A stretch of 64,000 nucleotides of DNA from Occallatibacter riparius (GTDB taxonomy: Bacteria > Acidobacteriota > Terriglobia > Terriglobales > Acidobacteriaceae). The stretch covers positions 1,054,001-1,118,000 of the forward strand of contig NZ_CP093313.1 of the NCBI RefSeq assembly GCF_025264625.1, read 5' to 3'. The position numbers and the translations under genes were made by a program. This document shows positions 44,701 through 53,125 of the stretch, piece by piece. The notes beneath the pieces are model-generated. The model searched no databases. It saw only the letters and a list, made by a program, of their open reading frames with translations, and was not told the origin of the DNA. How positions within the stretch are numbered: position 1 is the first letter of the stretch; each line of letters starts with the position of its first letter.

Positions 44701-44811
44701 AGCAGCGAGTCTGGGCAAGGGACCTTGGTTAACCTCTCCCTGCCAGGTCGGGTCGCCTACATCGCGAGACGCGGATGGTTCAGCGATCTAGTCTCCTTTG
44801 GTCACAGATAG
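41749..44811 (+). CDS. sensor histidine kinase with periplasmic propeller (second)
   Basis: About 1,020 residues from ATG 41749. The frame is open back to 41500, overlapping the regulator stop, but the extra 83 residues show no domain, while the signal sequence (LRLLVLFALILVLPKVVTA) starts just after 41749; the start is uncertain. The periplasmic part has propeller repeats (DGYIWIATEAGVFRFDG, GSLWIGGTNHIYRW) and a Y_Y_Y domain (YKLDGHDKEWQDVGKR). A membrane helix (LIAAALTFCMLLIVYIIRA), a HisKA_3 domain with His813 in ELHDTLLQAIQG, and an ATPase domain (DNGIGLG, GHFGLVSMRERAEGIGG) follow. Same architecture as the kinase at 27535. Confidence 0.88.
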   Translation: MSLDGVVPRLRLLVLFALILVLPKVVTAVSSSTPITQYVHTAWRLEDGQFDGVPRAIAQTTDGYIWIATEAGVFRFDGVRFVPFNDVLQKAPNPSGDVWSLLGASDGSLWIGGTNHIYRWNGMTLSTFAGRVGRYVAMVEDHSGVIWAIRERVRGEREGGLCRPSGSTIACIGGKSGFFSSYTVAVGPDNSIWAANGQALFRFHSGTFREFPFFSSRLRGTQGLGGVTALAPDSEGGVWIGFDVAGRHLGLEHLQNGHPQPVRSSTFSSTDLKVEALLAEKDGPLWIGSFEGGIDRMLDGDIEHYGPNDGLSGDSGGKFFKDREGDLWVLTDKGIDRFRDASVLTYTSAQRLSLNYSDAALASQDGSIWAVTDTGADILRGQALPRLSDRVHLPGTRGTSILEGLNGDMWLGRDNDLYRIANHSTTRIRAEGGDSLGVVGRMAQDKQGNVWISIWKLQDDDSILYVVRPNEDVAQRVVTGLGMSDATIADFRSGIWILDRSGHIAHVEIGKVELERNEALNQKHPLGLMQGPNGTLYVWCKEGLVLIRGAEGRFIPDPQLASCQVHESIFDLAGALWARGKCGLIRVPKSEVEEWWKHPNTSPQPRLLIGAKDGLGLNWGDFSLTISRSPDGRLWLATRHGLQMVDPAHLYFNSIPPPVVIESLIADHTRVPHLASNDFPAGTRDFEIDYTALSFPNPAKVLFRYKLDGHDKEWQDVGKRRQAFYTNLTPGHYTFHVTACNDSGLWNEQGASFHFDIEPAWYQTLWFQLIAAALTFCMLLIVYIIRARVISERVTLRVSERMSERMRISRELHDTLLQAIQGIILRFSTLMDRVSPDVQEEMERSLNDTESLLVLGRDRIKELRGQFSDEADIALEIQSLSATLFANHRCKVSVETKGTSRPLKAIAYEEIVWIAREAMTNSCKHSNAEALTLRLSFTPSSFRMSIRDNGIGLGPDALRAHNRGHFGLVSMRERAEGIGGRLSVSSESGQGTLVNLSLPGRVAYIARRGWFSDLVSFGHR

Positions 44812-45199
44812 CAATGTGTCTAGAGACGTAGCAGCCCGGGCCGACCCGCTAGCGTTTCATTTTCCCGCGCTACCACCGCTGCTAGCTGAGTATGTTCGGT
44901 GTGCGTATAGTTGGGCGGGCCAGTAATCGCTCGACGCTGGACGCGCATGATAGGGAGTTGAACTGGCCCGTACCGCGATCAGCCGGGCCCTCCCCGGAGC
45001 GGCGACCGCGGCCATGGAGCATCCAGCATAGTACTGGATGGCCGGTGTCACATCAGTGTTCTCCGCCTTCTCACGGTGACCTATCCGTCGCTCACTGTTC
45101 GCCTGAGTTGCCTGTCTGTTCTTCTCAAAGCAAAGCGGCACTGGATCTATTTTCACAAGAAATGGCGCCCGCGAATTTGCAAATGGAGCGAGGATCGAC
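44812..45199. other. control region before the aldehyde dehydrogenase
   Basis: No gene is supported. The region holds the TCAC boxes at 45071-45100. I could not identify a clear sigma54 (-24/-12) or sigma70 promoter by eye. Confidence 0.4.
45071..45100. promoter_or_regulatory. TCACGGTGA box and half-site before the dehydrogenase
   Basis: TCACGGTGA at 45071-45079 and TCACTGTTC at 45092-45100, centres 21 bases apart (two helical turns). They lie 100-130 bases before the aldehyde dehydrogenase start, similar to the boxes at 32810 before the decarboxylase. A common activator for both enzymes is likely but not proven. Confidence 0.42.
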
Positions 45200-46591
45200 A
45201 TGAGCTATGACAGCGTTAATCCGTATACGGGAGAATTACTCAGGAGCTTTCCGGAACACACAGACGAGCAGATGGAAGAGGCTTTGAGTCGTGCCGACGC
45301 TTGCTTCAGATCGTTCGGTGCGATCGCTGATCGCACTGCAGTTCTCAGGAGGGCCGCTGGGCTGCTGATCGAACGGAGGGAAGAACTGGCGGCTCTTATC
45401 ACTCTTGAGATGGGAAAGCTTCTAAGGGATAGCCGCGACGAGGTGAACCTCAGCGCAGCTATTCTGAATTACTTCGCGGACAATGCAGCCTTGTTTCTCG
45501 CTCCACGAGCGCTTGAGCAGTTCACCGCCGGCAGCGCCTGGGTTGAATTTGACCCGATCGGCGTGTTGATTGGTATTGAGCCGTGGAACTACCCGTATTA
45601 TCAGCTCGTCCGCTTCGTCGGGCCCAACTTTGCTGCTGGCAACACCATTCTCATGAAGCATGCTCCTGGCGTTCCACAGTGCGCCCTGGCCTTCGAAAAG
45701 GTGATGCAGGATGCCGGCGCACCGGATGGCGCGTATATTAATCTCTTCCTCACCAATGACCAAATCAGCAAACTCATTCCGGATCCGCGCATCCAGGGTG
45801 TCGCCTTAACTGGCTCAGAACGTGCCGGTGAGTCTCTAGCTTCACAAACCGGCAGGGCATTGAAAAAATCCACAATGGAACTGGGCGGCAACGACCCTTT
45901 TATCGTTCTTGAAGATTTCGACCCTAAGGTGGCGGCTCAGTTGGCCGTGCGGGGTCGCATGACCAACACCGGTCAGGCCTGCTGCGGCTCGAAACGATTT
46001 ATTGTCGTCGATCAGGTGGCGGACGAATTCCTGGCTGAGGTCGTTCGTCTTATGGCTGAGTACAAGCCCGGAGATCCCATGGACGAAGCCACAACGATGG
46101 GTCCGGTCTCATCAAAGCTCGCACTCGAACGGTTGATGGCTCAACTCAGCGTTGCCATCGAGCACGGCGCTAGAGTGGTATTGGGCGGCGATCGTCCTGC
46201 CGGGCCCGGGGCGTTCCTGATGCCGACGGTCCTTACCGACATTACGCCATCCAATCCGGTCTTCCATCAGGAGTTCTTCGGGCCTGTCGCCATGTTTTTT
46301 CGCGCGAAGGACGAAGACGATGCAATTGCGATCGCCAACGATTCCCCATTCGGTCTCGGCGGGGCTGTCTGCACGTCGGATCCGGAACGAGCTAAGCGAC
46401 TCGCGCGCAAATTGCAGTCCGGTATGGTCTTCATTAATTTCCCTGCGCTAACCTTGCCTGAACTTCCATTCGGCGGCGTGAAGAGGTCTGGGTACGGGCG
46501 CGAACTTTCGGGATTCGGCATTGAGGAATTTCTGAACAAGAAGATGGTGTGCATACCCGATATCGAGAAGATGGAGCACGTGGTTGCATAA
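45200..46591 (+). CDS. NAD(P)-dependent aldehyde dehydrogenase (succinate-semialdehyde type)
   Basis: A 463-residue aldehyde dehydrogenase closest by eye to succinate-semialdehyde dehydrogenases such as Sad. Catalytic Cys261 lies in TGQACCGSKRF, Glu227 in TMELGGNDPF, and the oxyanion Asn in IEPWNYPYYQL. Cofactor-binding ALTGSERAGESLA and the late motif FFGPVAMFFRAKDEDDA are typical. ATG 45200 follows GCGAGGA. Substrate could be succinate semialdehyde or an aromatic aldehyde made by the decarboxylase; the shared upstream boxes hint at the latter. Cytoplasmic. Confidence 0.88.
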   Translation: MSYDSVNPYTGELLRSFPEHTDEQMEEALSRADACFRSFGAIADRTAVLRRAAGLLIERREELAALITLEMGKLLRDSRDEVNLSAAILNYFADNAALFLAPRALEQFTAGSAWVEFDPIGVLIGIEPWNYPYYQLVRFVGPNFAAGNTILMKHAPGVPQCALAFEKVMQDAGAPDGAYINLFLTNDQISKLIPDPRIQGVALTGSERAGESLASQTGRALKKSTMELGGNDPFIVLEDFDPKVAAQLAVRGRMTNTGQACCGSKRFIVVDQVADEFLAEVVRLMAEYKPGDPMDEATTMGPVSSKLALERLMAQLSVAIEHGARVVLGGDRPAGPGAFLMPTVLTDITPSNPVFHQEFFGPVAMFFRAKDEDDAIAIANDSPFGLGGAVCTSDPERAKRLARKLQSGMVFINFPALTLPELPFGGVKRSGYGRELSGFGIEEFLNKKMVCIPDIEKMEHVVA

Positions 46592-47221
46592 AAGACGTTC
46601 GTCAGGCGGTCTGTCCGTCGAAGTACGTCCCCTCCCACTATTCTTAACTGAACGAAGGTCATCTCGGCTGATTCATCAAGGGTCCGGCGTGGCGCGGAGG
46701 CACTGCCGCATGCGGCGCGTCTCATGCGCTTCTTGCAGGAGGGGCACGTTCCGCGCCGAGCATTCCTAGTCCAACATCTCCTCATCGCCCTCATGCGATT
46801 CTGTTCTCGCAAGATAACTCCTGCGTCAGAGCCGCAGCCTATTGAGTGAGAATGTCACTTCCCGCGTCACAGCCTGCCCCTTGCACCCGTGGCACGAGTA
46901 CCCGCTTCGGTGCCGATGCATATGTATTCGTCTCTGGCTTCTGCGAATATTCGCGCGGGCTATTCAGTCGCTGTCGGCGTCTCAACGATTAGGGGAACCC
47001 CTGTCGAACCATGGCGGCGATCACTCGCGATCATGAGTAGTGCTTCTCGAAGCTCAGCCATCATTGCAGAACAGGAATGTTCACCCAAAAAGGTGATCGG
47101 AGTCGCACCTGAACATACGTTGGAATTCCGGATGGATGAACCGATGATTCGAACATGGCAACTGTGGCAGCGGCAGGCCGCCGCAGGATGCCATTCCAAG
47201 AAAAGAGTACAGGAGAATGAA
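46592..47221. other. gap before the sigma54 activator
   Basis: About 630 bases. The activator frame is open across much of it from 46889, but the sequence there has no domain and the good ribosome site is at 47211. A small dyad AGTGA-GAATG-TCACT lies near 46843-46857. No other gene is supported. Confidence 0.4.
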
Positions 47222-48886
47222 ATGAACATCGCATCCCAGATGTCGGAATCGGAAACCGCGGGCCTATTTCATGCTCCTATCCCCCTTGTCTCCACTTGGA
47301 GCCATGGCGAGGCGAATATCTGCTCGCAGCCGAAGAAGACTGTTTCAACGACTGTAGAGAGGAAGCAGTGGTACCGGACAGGCGCCGACGTCGAACACGG
47401 TAATCGAGCCGAGCGGGGGTTGCAACAAGGTGAGAAGGATCTTCTCGCGATCACCGATGCTATCGCGAACCCGATCGTAGTCATGGCACCAGACGGTACA
47501 GTGCTTTATGTGAATCAAGCGATCTTGGACCAGACGGGACTCCCGTCTACCGAGGTGAGCAATGAAGGCTTCTTTTCGCGCGCCTGTCATCCTGATGACG
47601 TAGATCGAGTGCTTCATCAACGCAGCTTTGGGTTGCAGAACGGTGACTCGTTCGAATTCGAAATGCGTTCACTCAAGCATGGGGAGTATCGCTGGCATCT
47701 TGCGCAGTACAGACCGCTGCGAGACGAGACCGGGCAGATTCTACGCTGGTACTGCACCGCAACCGACATCGACGATCAGAAAAAGAATGAAGAGCGGTTG
47801 CGGAATCACAACGCTGAACTCGCCCAGGAGAGGGTCTACTTCAGAGAACAGATCCGCAGCGAGATGGGCTACGAGCAGATCATTGGGAACAGCCCGGCGC
47901 TTCAGCACGTCCTCGAATTGGTTGAAACCGTGGCTCCCAGCGATTCCACTGTTCTGTTGCTTGGTGAAACCGGCACAGGCAAGGAAATGATTGCCCGAGC
48001 GGTGCACGAACGCAGCCGGCGAAAAGCCAAGGCCTTTGTAAAGCTGAATTGCGCGGCCATTCCCACAGGCCTGCTCGAGAGTGAGTTATTCGGGCATGAA
48101 AAGGGCGCGTTCACCGGCGCAATCATCCAAAAGGTCGGACGAATGGAACTGGCCGATCAGGGCACGCTATTCCTGGATGAAGTAGGTGACATCCCCGTTG
48201 ACATCCAGCCAAAACTCTTGCGCGCCATTCAGGAAAAGGAGTTTGAGCGGCTTGGCAGCACGCATACGCGAAAAGTCAATCTGCGGCTTGTGGCGGCAAC
48301 GAATCGACACTTGGAAAAGATGGTCGCCGATCGGGAGTTCCGTAGCGACCTTTTCTACCGGTTGAACGTCTTTCCCATTCGCATTCCGCCCCTCCGCGAC
48401 CGCAAGGAGGATATTCCGCTGCTGGTCAGCTATTTCGTGCAGAAGTTCTCCAGGCAAATGCAGAAGCGCATCGATGCCATTCCGGTGGCGACGATGAAGG
48501 CGCTGACTGCCTGGGATTGGCCAGGCAATATTCGCGAACTTGAAAACTTCATCGAACGGGCAGTGATCCTAACGCGCGGCGAATCTTTGGCGGCCCCGCT
48601 CTCGGAACTGCGCAGCCTTGCCATCGACGAACCGGTACGGGAAACCGCTCCAAAAGGGCAGGACGACATTGCGCGCATCGTCAAGGAGACGATTGCATCG
48701 CTGGAGAAAAAGAGCCCGGCAAACGATCGCATACGGAAGCAGTATGACGAGATCGCCGGTATGTTGACGGAATGTAAAGGACGTGTCGGAGGATCCAATG
48801 GCGCCGCCGTCCGCATGGGTCTCAGCCGCACGACCTTGATCTCCCGGATGAAAAAGCTCGGCATCAATGCTTTCGAGTATGCTTGA
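47222..48886 (+). CDS. PAS-containing sigma54-dependent transcriptional activator
   Basis: A 554-residue enhancer-binding protein; AGGAGA precedes ATG 47222. A PAS sensor domain spans about residues 70-190 (LLAITDAIANPIVVMAPDG, GEYRWHLAQYRPLRDETG). The central AAA+ domain has Walker A LLGETGTGKEMIARA, the sigma54-contacting GAFTGA loop, Walker B TLFLDEVGDIP, and DWPGNIRELENFIERA. A Fis-type helix-turn-helix ends the protein (NGAAVRMGLSRTTLISRMKK). It follows the aldehyde dehydrogenase and could bind the TCAC boxes there; this is inference. No receiver domain, so control is by PAS ligand or partner. Confidence 0.9.
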   Translation: MNIASQMSESETAGLFHAPIPLVSTWSHGEANICSQPKKTVSTTVERKQWYRTGADVEHGNRAERGLQQGEKDLLAITDAIANPIVVMAPDGTVLYVNQAILDQTGLPSTEVSNEGFFSRACHPDDVDRVLHQRSFGLQNGDSFEFEMRSLKHGEYRWHLAQYRPLRDETGQILRWYCTATDIDDQKKNEERLRNHNAELAQERVYFREQIRSEMGYEQIIGNSPALQHVLELVETVAPSDSTVLLLGETGTGKEMIARAVHERSRRKAKAFVKLNCAAIPTGLLESELFGHEKGAFTGAIIQKVGRMELADQGTLFLDEVGDIPVDIQPKLLRAIQEKEFERLGSTHTRKVNLRLVAATNRHLEKMVADREFRSDLFYRLNVFPIRIPPLRDRKEDIPLLVSYFVQKFSRQMQKRIDAIPVATMKALTAWDWPGNIRELENFIERAVILTRGESLAAPLSELRSLAIDEPVRETAPKGQDDIARIVKETIASLEKKSPANDRIRKQYDEIAGMLTECKGRVGGSNGAAVRMGLSRTTLISRMKKLGINAFEYA

Positions 48887-49242
48887 GGACAGTCTTCCCG
48901 CTGTCTCCGAGACTGCCTTGCTCATACGTTCCGATTTCGCAAACGTGTGTGCAATCTGACGAGGGACGCTTTCGACTCTCTACCCAGCCGGCGAGGTAAG
49001 CCATTGATATCTTGCGCTAAGTTGCCCAGCATTCTGGCATAACGCTTGGCATCAGACAAGGTAGCTTGAGAATCGTGATTAACGACGGCAATGCTAGGCG
49101 AATTCTGATCCTGGGGGCAAGTTTGTTCAGCCCGGGCCCAGTGAGTTGAGATCCACCTACGTAACCGATCAGGGGCACAGAAGCGATCTTTTGTTCCCTC
49201 ACAAAGTTTGTTTCGCCCGATTAACATCTGACACCGGGCTGA
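48887..49242. other. gap, nothing recognised
   Basis: About 360 bases between the convergent sigma54 activator and universal stress protein genes. Minus-strand open frames exist but are not protein-like. No hairpin with T run was noticed. Confidence 0.4.
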
Positions 49243-49731
49243 CTATCGCTCACCGTGAAGTTCCCCCTGCTCTTGCCTAGACTTCACCGCCAAAACGCTA
49301 CAGGGCGCCTTCTGTTCCAAACTGAATACCGTGCTCCAAAGTCCGGCAATGTGCGAGCTGTGATGTCTGAGACCGATAATGAGAAGGTCGGTCCGGTTCG
49401 CGCGAAGGAAAGAAATCACACCATCGACTTCTTCGGCTTGGATCAGATGTCCGGTTATCTCGACGGATTGGCGCTGCCCCAAGGCTACGGCGGAATCTAC
49501 GAGTTCCTTGTGCTGGCGCTTTCGATCTGCTTCAATGTCTTGCGCCACATAGGGAGCGGCTGTGGCAACGAATCCATAATATGCGGGTGGTGGCTCGATA
49601 ACAGTGATGGTCTCGAGAGGCGTGCCCAGCAGCCTGCAGATCTCGATACCTGCGTTCAGGGCGTCAAGTGCGGCAGGAGATCCGTCGTACGCCGCGACAA
49701 TTTTTCGGAATGCTTTTGATACCTCGAGCAT
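49243..49731 (-). CDS. universal stress protein (UspA family)
   Basis: A 162-residue UspA-fold protein. It starts FRKIVAAYDGSPAALDALNA with the conserved Asp, and carries HLIQAEEVDGVISFLRAN and the nucleotide-loop region TDLLIIGLRHHSSHIAG, then APCSVLAVK. The loop GLRHHSSHIAG departs from the usual GxRGxGxxxxxxxGS(V), so ATP binding is uncertain. ATG 49731 is preferred over TTG 49740, given AAAGGATG upstream. Single gene. Confidence 0.85.
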   Translation of the reverse strand: MLEVSKAFRKIVAAYDGSPAALDALNAGIEICRLLGTPLETITVIEPPPAYYGFVATAAPYVAQDIEADRKRQHKELVDSAVALGQRQSVEITGHLIQAEEVDGVISFLRANRTDLLIIGLRHHSSHIAGLWSTVFSLEQKAPCSVLAVKSRQEQGELHGER

Positions 49732-50107
49732 GGGTTGCAATCATCCTTTCAGCTAAGAAGCTGATCAACTCGCACGTTCCGCATCAGATCGAGGAACGGC
49801 TTCAGAACACGTCTACCGTTGCGGCGCAGTACTCAGTCATCCCAGTTGCGGAATGGCATTCCATAGGCATTAAGCCGAAGTAGCGTCCTGTGCAAATAAG
49901 AAGCAAACTGCCGCATCCGTCAGGGCGATCAGTTCGGTGGACCCACATTCCGCACGAGGCTCAATGACATTCGACGGCGCAACTGCCTGAGCAGGAGTTT
50001 GAAGCGGTTGCATGGAAGACCGCGCCGAGTACTCCAACGCCGAATGCGATTTCGCCTGCACTCATGCCAATGCCACCCCACTAGTGTACGGAACCCGGTT
50101 CTGGGCG
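49732..50107. other. gap, nothing recognised
   Basis: About 375 bases between the universal stress protein and the efflux operon's last gene. No gene or RNA supported. Confidence 0.4.
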
Positions 50108-51457
50108 TCACTCTTTGGTCTCACCGATTGCCTCGCTCAACTCATCCTGTGCCTGCGAGTACTCGAGTTGCGCTTGCAGGAGCAGTGTCTGAGCGCCCGA
50201 CTCCTGCGCGATTGCTGCTTCTGCTTGCGACCGCAGACTTGTACCCCTTTCCAGACCTTGCTCGGCCACGCGACGTGCCTCCTTGCGGGCGGCAAGCAGT
50301 TCCTTTGATACGACAATCATTTGTTCTGTCCGCTCGAGCTTGTTATAGGCAGTCAGTACCTTTACTCGAATTTCATCGGTGATTCGCGCCAGATTCTCTT
50401 TGGCCTGACCAACTTGGGACTCGCGTTCCCGGAGCACAGCCCGCTTCTTGCCACCATCGTAGAGGTCATAGCTGAGATGAACCCCGAATGTTCCAAAGTT
50501 GTGGGCGAGAAATGGGACGTTGTTCTGGTAGCTATAGCGGGAAAAAGCTTCAATGTCCGGTATGTATTCCCGTCTGGCTTCTCGGACTCCCGCGGACGCC
50601 TTTTCGACCACCGCGTTTGCTTGCGCAATCTCGGGATTCGAATCGAGCGCGAGCCGTATGCACTCTTGACGTGAAGAGCTTGGAACGGGAGCGGGAACCT
50701 CGCGGTCGAGTTCAACCTCGGTCTCGATTGGAAGACCGACCACGTCATTAAATCGCATGCGCAAGTCTGATAGCTGCAGGTCTGACGTCAACAATTCCTG
50801 TTTCGCCTGGAGCGATTGCGCACGGCTGTCTATAAGGTCGGCTTCCAGTGTACTTCCGTATTTCACTTGCTGGATGCGTTCGCTCTGAAGATCCTCAAAC
50901 GCGCGAATCCTCGCTTCGATCGCGTGATGCTGCGACTGGACGATCAGGATCTGGTAATAGAGCTGTCGCACCTTAAGCTCAACTTGGTCCTTCACAGACC
51001 GAGCTTCCGCCTTGCCGGCGTCTACATCGGCACGTGCAGCGTCATTTGCCGCTTTGATTTTGAAAATCTGAGTGAGTGGCTGAACCAGGCCTGTGCCGCT
51101 CGTCTCGAAGGTTTTCTCTCCCTGGTTAATGACAAATGTGCGAGAAGGTATCGCAACGCCTCCCACCTTGCCAAACGCACCTGTTGGTATAGAGATGAAT
51201 TGGGTATCCGTTAGGTGGGCAAAAACACTGTCGTTTTTGATCGTGGGAAGGTAGGCGCTCCTGGCTACTTCCCTGGCGTGTTCGGTTTCCTCCACCTTCA
51301 GGGACGCGATGCGGACGGTGTGGTTGTGCGCCAAGGCTAAGTCCACAGCCCGCTCCAGATTCATTGCTTGATGAGCCGTTGAATCTGCAGTCTGTGCCAG
51401 CACACTTTCTTGTCCTATGAGCAGGACACTCAATATCAGTAGTAGTCGAACGTTCAT
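50108..51457 (-). CDS. TolC-family outer-membrane efflux protein
   Basis: A 449-residue TolC-like channel. The signal peptide (MNVRLLLILSVLLIGQESV, cleaved near LAQ) is clear. Two long helical repeats are visible, the first starting MNLERAVDLALAHNHTVRIA and the second RQECIRLALDSNPEIAQANA, with barrel strands in between (FGTFGVHLSYDLYDGGKK). The start overlaps the transporter stop by four bases, so it is the last gene of an operon with the MFS pump and HlyD adaptor, forming a tripartite exporter. Confidence 0.9.
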   Translation of the reverse strand: MNVRLLLILSVLLIGQESVLAQTADSTAHQAMNLERAVDLALAHNHTVRIASLKVEETEHAREVARSAYLPTIKNDSVFAHLTDTQFISIPTGAFGKVGGVAIPSRTFVINQGEKTFETSGTGLVQPLTQIFKIKAANDAARADVDAGKAEARSVKDQVELKVRQLYYQILIVQSQHHAIEARIRAFEDLQSERIQQVKYGSTLEADLIDSRAQSLQAKQELLTSDLQLSDLRMRFNDVVGLPIETEVELDREVPAPVPSSSRQECIRLALDSNPEIAQANAVVEKASAGVREARREYIPDIEAFSRYSYQNNVPFLAHNFGTFGVHLSYDLYDGGKKRAVLRERESQVGQAKENLARITDEIRVKVLTAYNKLERTEQMIVVSKELLAARKEARRVAEQGLERGTSLRSQAEAAIAQESGAQTLLLQAQLEYSQAQDELSEAIGETKE

Positions 51458-53121
51458 GGCCTCGCCTCCTGCGGTGAATCGGCACCTTGCTGCAGCGCGG
51501 GCAGCTGCCGAAAGTTCATGGGTGACCTGCGCAGCGCGGCGGTGAAGACCAACATCACCACGCAGGCCGCTACAACGATATGGAACGCGTCAATAAAGGC
51601 CAAGCTGTAGGCCTGCAAGCGGAGTCTGCTGTCGATAACGCCGACGGCACGCCCGGCAGCACCGAAGGCGCCGTTCGACCGCCCGGCCAAACCCGCAGCC
51701 AGGCCGTGCAAGGTGCCATCGACTAGCCAGTTGCCCGATTGAACGTGCAACCCAAGAAGATTGGAGTGCAGTTTCTCCCGTTCAGCGATGAAGTGCCCCA
51801 TCAGGGCCACACCCACCTGTCCGCCCAGCAGTCTGACAGAATGAAAGAATGCCGAAACGGTGAGTGCGCGCTGTGGTGCTTCCAGTCCGCCAGAGAATGC
51901 GACCTGCAGGATGATGGACGAAATCAATCCCAGCAAGGCGAACGATTGACCGACTCCCATCAGCAACTCCGTAGGGAAGTAGCTCTCAGCCGACCAGGCG
52001 CTGGTGAAGTTCGCATTGAGCACACAGGCAAAGGCGATGGCCGTGAAGCCGATTGCCATCAGCAGGCGCGAATCTATGCCTTTATAGAGAAGCAGGGCGC
52101 CGACGAAAGCCAGCGCGATCTCAAGGACAGCCGTCCAGAACACAGCCGGGCCGTATTGCTCCGCGTCGAGGCCCCGCACCGACAACGACTGCGGAATAAT
52201 GATGATGGTTGCCAGGAGCACTAGCCGGAATGAAAAAAGCGCAAATCCTAACAGAATTGTGTTCCAGTTGCGGAGGTAGCCTAAGTCAACCAGGAAGTTA
52301 GGAACGCGCAATCGGCGCTCCAGAGAGAAAAGCAAGAGCACCGCCGAGCCCGCGAACAATCCGTTGAACAGTCCTGACCGCCACCAGTCCAGCCTCTGCC
52401 CCTGATCGAGAGCTGCGAAGAGCAAAGCAAAGCCGGCACTCAGATAGAGGAATCCAGCAAAGCTGGGCGCTTCTTTCTTGCTTTGAGGCATCGGCGATTC
52501 GGGAATTCCGAAGTACACACACGCCATCATCGCGGGAGTTGCAAGCGCGGGAAGCCAGAACATCCATTCCCAGGAAAGGTGATTCCGGAAGAATCCGTAG
52601 ATCGACGGGGCACAGTTGACCGCGCCCTCGATGAAGAAGGCGTAGAGCGCGAGCACCAGAGCCAGATACCGTAATGGAATATTACGCAGGGCGAACGTCA
52701 GCGTCAGCGGATAGAATGTCCCCGATGTCAACCCTGCAACCGCCAGCAGTACGATGAGCAAACTGTAGCTGTGTACCTGGGGAAGAGATGCGGAAACCAC
52801 AGTGAATATGGACGCACCAGCCAAAAGCACCCGGCGCGCTCCAAACAGCCCACCCAAGTAGACCGAGAATGGCCCGATGAACATCAGAGCTACGTTGAAT
52901 GCACTTCCGACCCATGCTCCTTCGTCATAGCTGATGCCGACGTTGCCTTTGAGGTCAGCGAGGCCGAGGCTGAGCAATCGTCCGGTAAGGGTTACGATCG
53001 CTGCACCCAGAAGGACCCCAAGGATTCCCAGCAGCGGGCTATGAGACAGATCCGCAGGAAACGGCGACGCAGGCTTCCGCTCAGGGCTTCCGGCCGCGGC
53101 TGAAATGGCGGTTACGCTCAT
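51454..53121 (-). CDS. DHA2-type MFS efflux transporter (EmrB-like)
   Basis: A 555-residue inner-membrane pump with about 14 hydrophobic segments, as in EmrB/DHA2 drug exporters (LLGILGVLLGAAIVTLTG, NVALMFIGPFSVYLGGLFGA, LLIVLLAVAGLTSGTFYPLT). The loop after the second helix reads GGLFGARRVLLAG, the MFS motif A position in reduced form. It lies between the HlyD adaptor (stop four bases upstream of its ATG) and the TolC gene. Substrates are probably hydrophobic toxic compounds; not determined. Confidence 0.88.
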   Translation of the reverse strand: MSVTAISAAAGSPERKPASPFPADLSHSPLLGILGVLLGAAIVTLTGRLLSLGLADLKGNVGISYDEGAWVGSAFNVALMFIGPFSVYLGGLFGARRVLLAGASIFTVVSASLPQVHSYSLLIVLLAVAGLTSGTFYPLTLTFALRNIPLRYLALVLALYAFFIEGAVNCAPSIYGFFRNHLSWEWMFWLPALATPAMMACVYFGIPESPMPQSKKEAPSFAGFLYLSAGFALLFAALDQGQRLDWWRSGLFNGLFAGSAVLLLFSLERRLRVPNFLVDLGYLRNWNTILLGFALFSFRLVLLATIIIIPQSLSVRGLDAEQYGPAVFWTAVLEIALAFVGALLLYKGIDSRLLMAIGFTAIAFACVLNANFTSAWSAESYFPTELLMGVGQSFALLGLISSIILQVAFSGGLEAPQRALTVSAFFHSVRLLGGQVGVALMGHFIAEREKLHSNLLGLHVQSGNWLVDGTLHGLAAGLAGRSNGAFGAAGRAVGVIDSRLRLQAYSLAFIDAFHIVVAACVVMLVFTAALRRSPMNFRQLPALQQGADSPQEARP

Positions 53122-53125
53122 TGGG

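Noticed and set aside
45150..45199. Possible sigma54 promoter (TGGCGC...TTTGC) before the dehydrogenase
   Set aside because: The spacing between GG and GC is 13 instead of 10 bases, so it does not fit a -24/-12 promoter.
48922..49227. Minus-strand frame of 101 residues
   Set aside because: No ribosome site, no domain and atypical composition between two convergent genes.
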